From assembly GCF_963665355.1 (NCBI RefSeq), contig NZ_OY762229.1, forward strand, positions 1,798,001-1,862,000: a DNA stretch of 64,000 bases. The letters run 5' to 3'. A program made the translations under genes and the position numbers. The stretch comes from an uncultured Desulfobacter sp. GTDB lineage: Bacteria > Desulfobacterota > Desulfobacteria > Desulfobacterales > Desulfobacteraceae. The notes beneath the pieces are model-generated. The model worked only from the letters and a program-made list of their open reading frames with translations. It was not told the DNA's origin and made no database searches. The stretch's first letter is position 1; each line of letters begins with the position of its first letter. Positions 9,541-17,186 of this stretch are shown here, one piece after another.

Positions 9541-10962
9541 TTAGATGTCCTGTCTGGATTTAAATTCCTTTTTGTCCAATCCGTGGCGGGTGAGCAGGCG
9601 GTTTAACTGGCGTGGGGTAATGCCCGCACTCTGGGCTGCGGCATTGATTTTGCCATTTGTTTGTGCCAAAAGAGCCCTGAGATAGGAGATCTCAAAAGTA
9701 TCCACGGCATGCTGCCGGGCCTGGGCCAGGGTCATCATTCCCTCACAGCTTTGATCAACATTATCGTCAAAGCTGAGCAGCATCTCCAATGGAAACCCGG
9801 CTGGTGTTAACTCTTTGGTGCGCTCAAGGATATAGGCCCGCTCCAGAATATTTTCCAGTTCTCTGATGTTGCCGGGCCAGTCATAACGTTTCAGGCTTTT
9901 AAGCACGGCATCATTAATTTTTTGAATTCCTTTGCCGTATTTCACATCCAGTTTTTTCAAGAATACCTGGATAAGGTAATCCAGATCTTCCAGGCGGTCT
10001 TTTAACGGCGGAATTTCAATGGGGAAAATGTTGAGCCTGTAATACAGGTCCTTGCGGAACTCCCCTTTTTTAACAAGGTCTTCGAGTTTGGCATTGGTGG
10101 CGGCAATGATCCTGACATCGGCCTTTAAAACAGATTCCCCGCCTACCCGGGTGAAGGAGCCGTCCTGGAGAACCTGCAGAAGTTTTATCTGGGTGGATGG
10201 GGATATGGTGCCGATTTCATCCAGAAAAAGGGTGCCCCCTTCGGCCATTTCAAACCGGCCGGGCTTTTTACGTTCCGCCCCTGTAAAAGATCCCTTCTCA
10301 TGGCCGAAAAGTTCGCTTTCGATCAGGTTTTCCGGGATGGCGCCGCAATGTATGGCAATGAAAGGTTTTTCATACCGTTCACTGTGCCAGTGAATCAGTC
10401 TTGCCAGGGTCCCTTTCCCGGTACCGGTCTCCCCTAACAGCAGAACGGTTGCCACGGTGGGGGCAACAGACCGGACATTGTCAAAAATTTTCTTCATGCC
10501 GGGATTTCTGGACCGGATAATATCCAGCCATTCGGTTTTCCAGAACCGGTCCCGCAGGTAGTCCAGCTCAAAGTCCCGCAATCGTGTCCTTGATGCCGAT
10601 AAAATCAGCATCTGGAACTCCTTGGCCTGCACCGGGGAAACCAGGTAGCCTGCAGCCCCCTGTTCAACCGCTTTCATGGCTCTGGTTGTGTCTGTACCGT
10701 CACACAGGACTATGAGCTGGACAAAGGGATTGGCATCAAGGAAAGGTTCTTTTAATAAATTGAATTGTTTTGACCTGTTCCCGGTTACCAGCAATTCAAT
10801 ATCGGCAATTATCATATCAAACGGGGTAGCAGTATGCATCTCCTTTGCCGTTTCAAGATCATGGGCCTGCCGGACACAGTACGCTTTGGGCGGACTGTTC
10901 GCTATGTCTGAAATAAACTGATAATCCTTCGACCTTCCGGTCAAAACCAGTATGTCTCTCAT
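9541..10962 (-). CDS. Sigma-54-dependent transcriptional activator (receiver-AAA+-Fis)
   Basis: A 473-aa NtrC-type bacterial enhancer-binding protein. Residues 1-120 form a receiver-like domain with a candidate phosphoacceptor Asp in FDMIIADIELL. The AAA+ core has Walker A GETGTGKG, the sigma-54 contact loop GSFTGA, Walker B TLFLDEIG and the arginine-finger region. The C-terminus has a Fis-type helix-turn-helix (AAQSAGITPRQLNRLLTRHGL). It is divergent from a DksA-like gene that has a -24/-12 promoter, so that gene is its likely target. It closely resembles the activator at 17187-18605, including the final LDK-EFK motif. No partner kinase is adjacent. Confidence 0.9.
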   Translation of the reverse strand: MRDILVLTGRSKDYQFISDIANSPPKAYCVRQAHDLETAKEMHTATPFDMIIADIELLVTGNRSKQFNLLKEPFLDANPFVQLIVLCDGTDTTRAMKAVEQGAAGYLVSPVQAKEFQMLILSASRTRLRDFELDYLRDRFWKTEWLDIIRSRNPGMKKIFDNVRSVAPTVATVLLLGETGTGKGTLARLIHWHSERYEKPFIAIHCGAIPENLIESELFGHEKGSFTGAERKKPGRFEMAEGGTLFLDEIGTISPSTQIKLLQVLQDGSFTRVGGESVLKADVRIIAATNAKLEDLVKKGEFRKDLYYRLNIFPIEIPPLKDRLEDLDYLIQVFLKKLDVKYGKGIQKINDAVLKSLKRYDWPGNIRELENILERAYILERTKELTPAGFPLEMLLSFDDNVDQSCEGMMTLAQARQHAVDTFEISYLRALLAQTNGKINAAAQSAGITPRQLNRLLTRHGLDKKEFKSRQDI

Positions 10963-11092
10963 AAAAATCCTAAAAAAGAATTCTGGGAATCCTGTCTAAG
11001 ACTGTTGGTGTTGGCGCAAAATTGTTTACCAATTACAAACAGGTCTGTCAATTCCATTGACATGGGCGGTCAGGGTAATTCTTTAAAGTCCC

Positions 11093-11108
11093 TGGCACTG
11101 TTATTGCT
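11093..11108 (+). promoter_or_regulatory. Sigma-54 promoter for the DksA-like gene
   Basis: TGGCACTGTTATTGCT has GG and GC ten bases apart and deviates from TGGYAYRN4TTGCW at only one position. The implied start near 11119 is about 140 bases before the DksA-like ATG. The divergent sigma-54 activator begins 130 bp upstream. Confidence 0.7.
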
Positions 11109-11256
11109 GTACTTAGGCATTAAGATGCCCGGATGCACTGCCTTGACTGCTGCCGGGTGACAGCGGTTGCGGCATGAAAGATGGTAGACTGCCCGGGTAT
11201 TTCCAGCCCCAAATCCTCATATTAAGCGGCCTTACCCACGCTTGGGAGTGAAAAAG

Positions 11257-11646
11257 ATGACCACGGAAATAATTGACAGACCCCACATCACAGATCAAAA
11301 TCTGGACCGTTTTGAAAAAATGCTGAACAACGCCATGAGAGAGCTGCTGGACCAGGCAGACTCCGCTGTATCGGAACTGATGGTGGAATGCAGCAGGGAC
11401 ACGGAACTTATTGACTCCACAGCAGCAGATATCAACCGCACCATGAATTTGCATCTGCACAGCCGGAAAAGCAAGCTGATTAAAAAAATCAAAGACGCGC
11501 TGAAAAGAATCGAGGAGGGGACCTATGGATATTGTGACATCTGTGGAGAGGAGATATCCCTCAAACGGCTGGAGGCCCGTCCTGTAACTTCCAAGTGCAT
11601 CGAATGCAAGGAGGCACAGGAGCGCTTGGAGTCCCTTACATCCTGA
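11257..11646 (+). CDS. DksA/TraR family zinc-finger regulator
   Basis: A 129-aa protein of the DksA/TraR family, which binds in the secondary channel of RNA polymerase and modulates initiation, often with ppGpp. Residues 12-85 form a long coiled-coil hairpin with an acidic tip (ELIDSTAAD), and the C-terminal finger has Cys 93, 96, 114 and 117 (CDIC and CIEC). The start at ATG 11257 follows GGGAG; an upstream in-frame TTG at 11242 is less likely. A near-consensus sigma-54 promoter and the divergent activator suggest conditional expression, unlike housekeeping dksA. A strong hairpin follows the stop codon. Confidence 0.87.
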   Translation: MTTEIIDRPHITDQNLDRFEKMLNNAMRELLDQADSAVSELMVECSRDTELIDSTAADINRTMNLHLHSRKSKLIKKIKDALKRIEEGTYGYCDICGEEISLKRLEARPVTSKCIECKEAQERLESLTS

Positions 11647-11659
11647 TTCGGACCTGGAA

Positions 11660-11698
11660 TGTCCGGGCAGAACTGTTCTCCATCGTTCTGCCCGGACA
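11660..11698. terminator. Strong hairpin between convergent genes
   Basis: A perfect 14-bp GC-rich stem (TGTCCGGGCAGAAC at 11660-11673 with its complement at 11685-11698) and an 11-base loop. It lies between the DksA-like gene and the convergent SDR gene and probably ends transcription from one or both. The T-run is only a weak TTTT some 10 bases later. Confidence 0.65.
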
Positions 11699-11710
11699 GT
11701 GGCGGTGGTT

Positions 11711-12409
11711 TTAAATCAACATAGCCCCGCCGTCAATGACGACGGATCTGCCTGTTGTATAGGAATTTTTCATTAAATAAATATATGCGTCAGCCACTTC
11801 ATCAGGTGAGGCAAGCCTGCCTGCAGGGAATTGTTCAGCATATTGCTCAACCTCCAAAGGCTTAGGTGAAACAAAGCCGGGGCTTACAACATTAACTCTG
11901 ATTGGTGCCAATTCCATGGCCAACAACCGGCAGAACGTCTCGGTGGCACTGTTGATAATAGTCATCGTTGAAAAGTTTTTGAAAATCTTTTCGCCGGCGA
12001 TGCCTGTGGTCATAACAATGCTGCCGTTTTGACGAATGTGACTGTGTGCCTTCTGGATAAGCTGGTACTGCCCCCAAAATTTTGTCTCAAATGCCTCTTT
12101 GGCCTGTTTAATGTCGGTTTCCACAAAAAGTGCCGGGGTTATCTGCGGCCTTGAGGTAATGACTAAATGATCAATCTCTCCGATTTTTTTTAATGCTGCT
12201 GCTGTTTGTTTTTCGGATGCCACATCAAAAGAATGTGCCTCAATGCCATGACCAACGGCAGTGATTAGATCTTCATATTTTTCTGCCGCATTTCTGGAGG
12301 CGATAATTAGTTTTCCCCCCGCTTTGCATGCCTGCTTTGCAACCGCGAGCCCAATGCCGGAACTGCCGCCAACAATGAGTATTCTTTTATTTTGTAAGGT
12401 GTTGTTCAT
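11711..12409 (-). CDS. Short-chain dehydrogenase-like protein lacking catalytic residues
   Basis: A 232-aa SDR-fold protein. The N-terminal cofactor motif GGSSGIGLAVA is intact and predicts NAD(P) binding, and the late NVVSPGFV and VIDGGAML segments are typical of the family. However, where the catalytic YxxxK should stand before the LLAMEL helix, the alignment gives Met and Asn, and the Ser of the triad is also not evident in MTTGIAG. It may therefore be a cofactor-binding or regulatory SDR rather than a classical oxidoreductase. The start at ATG 12409 is preferred over the 12451 start because it puts the beta strand and glycine motif at the normal position. It appears to be a single-gene unit. 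Confidence 0.8.
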   Translation of the reverse strand: MNNTLQNKRILIVGGSSGIGLAVAKQACKAGGKLIIASRNAAEKYEDLITAVGHGIEAHSFDVASEKQTAAALKKIGEIDHLVITSRPQITPALFVETDIKQAKEAFETKFWGQYQLIQKAHSHIRQNGSIVMTTGIAGEKIFKNFSTMTIINSATETFCRLLAMELAPIRVNVVSPGFVSPKPLEVEQYAEQFPAGRLASPDEVADAYIYLMKNSYTTGRSVVIDGGAMLI

Positions 12410-12496
12410 GTGTATTTTTACCTTTGACGTGATTCTTTGTATTTGATCCAATAGTGGGCCGATATTATCGCCTTCAATCCCCTAATTACCAAACCT

Positions 12497-13087
12497 CTAA
12501 GATGTCCGCCAGATCAAAAGGCCTTCACGCATCTGCATGGGACCCAGGCAGAACCGTTTTGTCAGATCCTGGGCGGCCCAGTCCCGCCTTATTTTCAGAT
12601 TGGCTGACCGTCCGTCCGGGCTGTCAAGCAACCGGACCATCCCCTTCATGCCCCGGATGGACTGCCTGCGGTAGGAATCAAAGCAGTACAGCCACTCTTC
12701 ATCCATGGCTGTTATCATAAGATAGTGTTCATCCCGGGGGGTTAAAAGGAAGTTGGACAGCACTACTCCGCCCTCGGACAGGCAGGATTTAATAAGTCCC
12801 TCCGGTTCTATGGAAATCTGTTCTTTTTCCAGAAACTGCGTAGAGACGGAAAAAGATTTCATCCGGTAGGAATTAAGCCAGTTGCCCACCAGGCGTACGG
12901 CATATTTACTGGTGCCGCCAACACCGAACCGGGAATTTCGCCCCACCGTATCAAGGCAGTAAAGGTAGATATGCTGGATGACCATGGGGGGGATTTCCTT
13001 GCGGTGGAATAAAAAGGATATGGCATTGGTAAGGGCTGTGGGTACACAATCATATTCAGAAATCTGGTAGTGAAAGGGAGAGTACAT
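12497..13087 (-). CDS. Peptidase C39-like family protein
   Basis: A 196-aa protein resembling C39-type cysteine peptidases. A Cys lies in YDCVPTALTNA (Cys 14), a His in DEHYLMI (about residue 121) and an Asp shortly after in YCFDSY, the order expected of a papain-like C39 triad. There is no signal peptide, no transporter domain and no precursor gene nearby, so it is not a bacteriocin-processing exporter. ATG 13087 is chosen for its AAGGATAG ribosome site; a TTG two codons earlier is possible. Substrate unknown. Confidence 0.7.
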   Translation of the reverse strand: MYSPFHYQISEYDCVPTALTNAISFLFHRKEIPPMVIQHIYLYCLDTVGRNSRFGVGGTSKYAVRLVGNWLNSYRMKSFSVSTQFLEKEQISIEPEGLIKSCLSEGGVVLSNFLLTPRDEHYLMITAMDEEWLYCFDSYRRQSIRGMKGMVRLLDSPDGRSANLKIRRDWAAQDLTKRFCLGPMQMREGLLIWRTS

Positions 13088-13356
13088 GAACAACTATCCT
13101 TGGGTATTAAACTTAAGCTTTATCCTGTTCCGGCTTCTTTTAATATCAATACGTAATGGTCCAGCGTCGTCGCCGTAACCCTGGTTATTTATCAGCCGTG
13201 TATCCCTAAAGCAAGAGCATATTACAGGGGTATCGTTGTCAGCCATTGGATACTTGGGTAATGGATGTTTGGATAAAAAGGACCATGCCGGAAGTTCAGC
13301 AGTATATGATGAGTAACGGCAGACCCAAAATTATTCTTGACTTGGGTTTTATTTTT

Positions 13357-13389
13357 TTGTTAACCATTGCACGTTATGAAAGTTAACCA
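13357..13389 (+). promoter_or_regulatory. Candidate BirA operator overlapping the birA start
   Basis: TTGTTAACC, 15 bases, then AGTTAACCA form a dyad very like the bacterial BirA binding site (TTGTWAACC-N14/15-GGTTWACAA, from memory of comparative studies). A possible TTGACT -35 element at 13337-13342 lies 17 bases before the left half-site. It would let the bifunctional BirA repress its own birA-bioYMN operon. The ATG of birA (13376) lies inside the site, so the message would be nearly leaderless or start further on. Confidence 0.6.
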
Positions 13390-14329
13390 TGTCTTGCCGG
13401 AGAAACGGCAACAGATTCTCACGCTATTGTACCAGGCAGCCGGAACGTCTGTTTCCGGGGTGAAAATCAGTGATGCTGCCGGAATATCAAGGGTGGCGGT
13501 CTGGAAACATATTAAGGCGCTGCAGCAGGCGGGTGTGGATATTGAGTCCCTGGCAACCGGGTATGCCCTTCGGGATCCAGGCAATCTGCTCTACCCGTTT
13601 TGTTTTCCAGACCCTTTGAAGGAAAAAATTTTTCATTTTCCCGAACTTGACTCCACCATGGATAAGGCCCGCCAAATGGCCCGGGCAGGTGCCGGCCATG
13701 CCTGTTGTGTCATTGCCGAGGGCCAGACAAAATCCAGGGGCCGGCTGAATCGACAGTGGCACTCTGGCCGGGGAGGGCTGTGGTTTACCCTGATCCTTAA
13801 GCCGGAGCTGCCGCCGCCTCTGGCCTGGGCTGTTAATTTTGCCGCCTCGACCTGCATGGTGGAAGTTCTCCACCGGCTATTTGGTCTGGAGATCCGGGTG
13901 AAATGGCCCAACGACCTGCTCCTGGACGGCCGCAAACTGTGCGGCATGCTTTCGGAGATGGAGACCCGGGCCGATATGGTTGACTTTTGGCTTTTAGGCA
14001 TTGGTCTTAATGTCAACAATACGCCGGATTCAGACCAATACCAGGCCATTGCCCTGAAAACAGCGCTGGGAAAGCCTGTCTCCAGAAAACAGATTCTGGT
14101 CCGGTTCCTGGAACTTTTTGAATCCCGGATTTCAGACATTGATCCGGCCGGGATTATCAGCCAGTGGAAAGAGAAGAGCTCCACCATTGGTGCCAGGGTC
14201 AGGATTCAGACCCATGACCGGATTTATGAGGGTACGGCCCTGGATGTGGATGATACCGGCACTCTTATGGTCAGGCAGGAGGACGGCACCACCAGAAGAA
14301 TTATTTACGGCGATTGTTTTTATCTCTGA
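13376..14329 (+). CDS. birA: Bifunctional biotin-[acetyl-CoA-carboxylase] ligase / biotin repressor
   Basis: A 317-aa protein that activates biotin to biotinyl-AMP and transfers it to carboxylase lysines. Residues 1-65 form a winged helix (ISDAAGISRVAVWKHIKAL), so it can also repress transcription. The catalytic domain has the biotinyl-AMP loop SRGRLNRQWHS, the KWPNDLLL motif with GRKLCGMLSE, and a small C-terminal SH3-like domain. It heads a tight operon with bioY and the ECF ATPase and T subunits. The start lies inside the proposed operator and has no strong ribosome site, so the exact first codon is uncertain. Confidence 0.92.
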   Translation: MKVNHVLPEKRQQILTLLYQAAGTSVSGVKISDAAGISRVAVWKHIKALQQAGVDIESLATGYALRDPGNLLYPFCFPDPLKEKIFHFPELDSTMDKARQMARAGAGHACCVIAEGQTKSRGRLNRQWHSGRGGLWFTLILKPELPPPLAWAVNFAASTCMVEVLHRLFGLEIRVKWPNDLLLDGRKLCGMLSEMETRADMVDFWLLGIGLNVNNTPDSDQYQAIALKTALGKPVSRKQILVRFLELFESRISDIDPAGIISQWKEKSSTIGARVRIQTHDRIYEGTALDVDDTGTLMVRQEDGTTRRIIYGDCFYL

Positions 14330-14357
14330 AACCCCCTTTGAAAGAATTAATACCCCT

Positions 14358-14882
14358 ATGGACCTCTCCGTCAGACCCGTTGTTTACTGTGCATTGTTTA
14401 TTGCCCTGATCAGTATCGGGGCATTTATCGCCATCCCGGTGGGACCTGTCCCCATTGTGCTTCAGAACATGTTTGTACTTCTGGCGGGTTTAATTTTGCC
14501 GCCGGCCTGGGCTGCCGGATGTGTGGCGGTTTATCTGGTCATGGGATTCGCAGGTCTGCCTGTGTTTGCCGGGGGCACCTCGGGTGTCGGCAAGGTGTTC
14601 GGTCCCACGGGAGGATATCTTCTGGCATACCTGCCCACTGCATTTATGGTTTCTGTTATCTGCGGTCATGACAACAAGGGGATGGTACGGGATGTGATCG
14701 CCATCATCGTCGGAATGGCCCTGATTTATGGCATGGGGGTTCCATGGCTTAAATATGTTCTGGCGCTCTCCTGGGCAAAGACCCTGGCCGTGGGCTTTTA
14801 CCCCTTCCTTTTGGGGGCGGTGGTTAAAATGGCGGCAGCGGTGGTGATTGCCCGAAAGCTTCGTCCGATGATTCGGTTATAA
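14358..14882 (+). CDS. bioY: Biotin ECF transporter S component BioY
   Basis: A 174-aa membrane protein with about six helices. It is the biotin-binding S component of an energy-coupling factor importer. The segments AIPVGPVPIVLQNMFVLLAG, VYLVMGFAGLPVFAGG and GPTGGYLLAYLP are diagnostic for BioY. The start at ATG 14358, 28 bp after birA, is chosen because the family begins just before the first helix. The ATPase and T component genes follow at once, so this is a dedicated BioMNY-type system. Confidence 0.94.
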   Translation: MDLSVRPVVYCALFIALISIGAFIAIPVGPVPIVLQNMFVLLAGLILPPAWAAGCVAVYLVMGFAGLPVFAGGTSGVGKVFGPTGGYLLAYLPTAFMVSVICGHDNKGMVRDVIAIIVGMALIYGMGVPWLKYVLALSWAKTLAVGFYPFLLGAVVKMAAAVVIARKLRPMIRL

Positions 14883-14887
14883 CAGTC

Positions 14888-15631
14888 ATGGCTCCTCCTC
14901 TTTTGGAAATAGACCGCCTGTGTCATGGTTATGATTCTGGAAAGACAGGGGTTTTTGACGTCTCCATGACCGTGGCCCGGGATGATTTCATCCTTCTTGC
15001 CGGGAAAAACGGGTGCGGAAAAACCACCCTGGTACGCCATTTCAACGGTCTTTTAACGCCGGATTTCGGCCGGGTGCTGCTCAACGGTCAGGATATAAAA
15101 AAAGACATCACCCGTGCCCGTCGGAGAATCGGCATGGTTTTCCAGGACCCGGACACCCAGATCATCGGGGATACCGTATTTGAGGAGACCGCCTTTGGCC
15201 TTGAGAATCTGAACATGGACCGGGATGAAATCAACGACAGGGTATGCCGTACCCTGGATCGGCTGGGTCTGAAAAATATGCACCACAGAAATCCCGCCAC
15301 CCTGTCCGGCGGGGAAAAACGGCGGCTGGCCATTGCCGGTATCCTGGTCATGGAACCGGAGCTCATTGTTTTTGACGAGCCCTTTGCCAATCTGGACTAT
15401 CCTTCTGTTCTGGCCCTGGTCCGGCTATGCCGGGAGCTGCACCGGTCCGGCCATGCCATTGTCATGACCACCCATGATGTGGCCCCGGTGATCGGGCTTG
15501 CCACAAGGATGGTGATCATGGACAAAGGCCGGATCATGGAGCAGGGCGACCCTCTGGCACTTGCCGCAACCCTTGAAGCCCATGGCGTGAAAAACCCGTT
15601 TACCCCCGTGGCCGAGGCCTGGTCCCTGTGA
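14888..15631 (+). CDS. bioM: ECF transporter ATPase (BioM/EcfA type)
   Basis: A 247-aa ABC ATPase that powers the biotin ECF importer on the cytoplasmic side. Walker A GKNGCGKTT, Q-loop region MVFQDPDTQIIGDTVFEE (typical of ECF ATPases), signature LSGGEKRR and Walker B LIVFDEPFANLDY are all intact. It starts 5 bp after bioY and its end overlaps the T-component gene by four bases. Only one ATPase gene is present, so a homodimer as in BioMNY is likely. Confidence 0.93.
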   Translation: MAPPLLEIDRLCHGYDSGKTGVFDVSMTVARDDFILLAGKNGCGKTTLVRHFNGLLTPDFGRVLLNGQDIKKDITRARRRIGMVFQDPDTQIIGDTVFEETAFGLENLNMDRDEINDRVCRTLDRLGLKNMHHRNPATLSGGEKRRLAIAGILVMEPELIVFDEPFANLDYPSVLALVRLCRELHRSGHAIVMTTHDVAPVIGLATRMVIMDKGRIMEQGDPLALAATLEAHGVKNPFTPVAEAWSL

Positions 15632-16377
15632 TGCTTTTTGCCTATCATCCCGGCAAGACCCTGCTGCACACCCTGGATGTCCGGTGCAAATGTGTTCTGG
15701 TCTGCCTGTTAAGTCTGACCGTGCTCAAGGCGGGATTGCCAGGGAATTTTGCCGGTCTGGGCCTTTTTATCCTCCTGCTGAAAAGGCTGGGGATGGGGCC
15801 TGTCACCCTTGTTGTTCCATTGAAGTGGTTTTTTGCTTTTCTGGCACTTATTTTTCTGTCCCGGTGGGCGGCCACGCCCGGAGATGCCATGGTCACTTTG
15901 TACGGCGTCTCTTTGACCCGCCAGGGATTTTCCGACGGCAGTCTGGTGGCGGCAGGCTTTCTCAACGTCATGCTGCTCGGGCTTCTTTTGACCGCCACCA
16001 CCCGGCCCATGGAGATCAAGGCCGCTGTCCAGTGGTTTTTCAAACCGATTCCCTTTATCCCTGAACAGAGGGTGGCTGTGATGATGGGCCTTGCACTGAA
16101 ATTTATGCCCCTGATCCTCGGCAACGCCCGGGACGTGTCCCATGCGGTTGATGCCCGGTGCGGTAATTTAAGGAAAAACCCCGTACAACGGCTTGTTTAT
16201 CGTACCTGGCCCCTGCTGAAAAAAACATTTCAATCCGCCGATAATTTGACCCTTGCCATGCAGGCCAGGTGTTACAGTGAAAATCGGACAGCCCCCCGGT
16301 TTTACTCCAATGGGAAGGAGGTCCCTGTCATGGTGGGGGCATTGGTATTGTCTGCAGCCATTCTCTGGATGCGGTAA
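15628..16377 (+). CDS. bioN: ECF transporter transmembrane T component (BioN type)
   Basis: A 249-aa membrane protein with about five helices that couples the ATPase to BioY. The two coupling motifs with Ala-Arg-Cys cores, AVDARCG near residue 172 and AMQARCYS near 210, match the conserved A-R-G-type motifs of EcfT. It overlaps the preceding ATPase gene (ATGATG-type junction). It closes the birA-bioYMN operon and is followed by the convergent Crp-type gene 69 bp away. Confidence 0.92.
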   Translation: MMLFAYHPGKTLLHTLDVRCKCVLVCLLSLTVLKAGLPGNFAGLGLFILLLKRLGMGPVTLVVPLKWFFAFLALIFLSRWAATPGDAMVTLYGVSLTRQGFSDGSLVAAGFLNVMLLGLLLTATTRPMEIKAAVQWFFKPIPFIPEQRVAVMMGLALKFMPLILGNARDVSHAVDARCGNLRKNPVQRLVYRTWPLLKKTFQSADNLTLAMQARCYSENRTAPRFYSNGKEVPVMVGALVLSAAILWMR

Positions 16378-16446
16378 CGGCGTTGAAAACGGTCAGGAAA
16401 ATATCTGGTGCCTGGCGCAAACCCGTTTATACCTGTATCCATGTTG

Positions 16447-17163
16447 CTACAAGCGGCCGGTATGGGACAGCTCCTGGATGGCTTCCCGGTTCCGGATTAC
16501 AATTTTTTTCCCTTCAACCCTGATCAAGTCGGCCTGATCCATCCGTTTGAGTATGCGGGAGATGGTTTCGGGGGTAGTCCCGATGAGGCTGGCCAGCTGC
16601 ACTTTAGACACCGGCAGGGTTACCCGGGTTGCAGGTGCCTCCTTTTTCCTGGATTGGCCGCCCTTTGAATGTCCGGCCGACGCCCCCTGGGACAGGGTCA
16701 GAATATATGCGGCCAGCCGCGCCGGAACCTCTTTGAGGCTTAGGTTCTCTATCTGTACCGTAAACTCCCTCAGGCGCCTGGACAAGTCCGCCAGCATGTT
16801 CATGGCAAGGGCCGGGAATGATGTGATCAGGTCCACAAAAGCATCCCTTGGCAGAAAAAGAATCTTTGATGGTTCCAGGGCCATGGCTGAGGCGGGAAAA
16901 CTTGTCCCCTGGAATACCGGGACCTCTCCGAATATATGACCGGGCCCGTAAATATGAAGGATCTGCTCTTTTCCCTCAAAGGATATTTTGAACACCTTAA
17001 TCTTTCCTTGGGCAACAATGTAAAAACCATTGCCCGGATCGCCTTCCTGGAAAATCAGTTCGCCTTTGTCAACTGTCAGCTCCCGGGATAAAGATAAAAG
17101 GGTGTTCTGCTGGTCCGGGGTGAGTCCGGAAAATAGGGGGATGGTGTGCAGATCTGTATCCAT
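16447..17163 (-). CDS. Crp/Fnr family transcriptional regulator
   Basis: A 238-aa regulator with an N-terminal cyclic-nucleotide-binding-type barrel (NGFYIVAQGKIKVFK, GHIFGEVPVF), a dimerisation helix and a C-terminal winged helix (ASLIGTTPETISRILKRM). The N-terminal cysteines needed for an FNR Fe-S cluster are absent, so the ligand is not oxygen sensed by that route; nucleotide or haem sensing remain open. It lies 23 bp downstream of the sigma-54 activator gene in the same direction and may share its transcript. This makes it a possible co-regulator of the divergent peptide/ligase operon. Confidence 0.87.
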   Translation of the reverse strand: MDTDLHTIPLFSGLTPDQQNTLLSLSRELTVDKGELIFQEGDPGNGFYIVAQGKIKVFKISFEGKEQILHIYGPGHIFGEVPVFQGTSFPASAMALEPSKILFLPRDAFVDLITSFPALAMNMLADLSRRLREFTVQIENLSLKEVPARLAAYILTLSQGASAGHSKGGQSRKKEAPATRVTLPVSKVQLASLIGTTPETISRILKRMDQADLIRVEGKKIVIRNREAIQELSHTGRL

Positions 17164-17186
17164 GGCTTTTCTCCCATTAACAGGGA

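Noticed and set aside
11008-11060. TTGGCGCAAAATTGTTT as a further sigma-54 promoter
   Set aside because: The GG to GC spacing is wrong and the -12 part lacks GC; the site at 11093 is much better.
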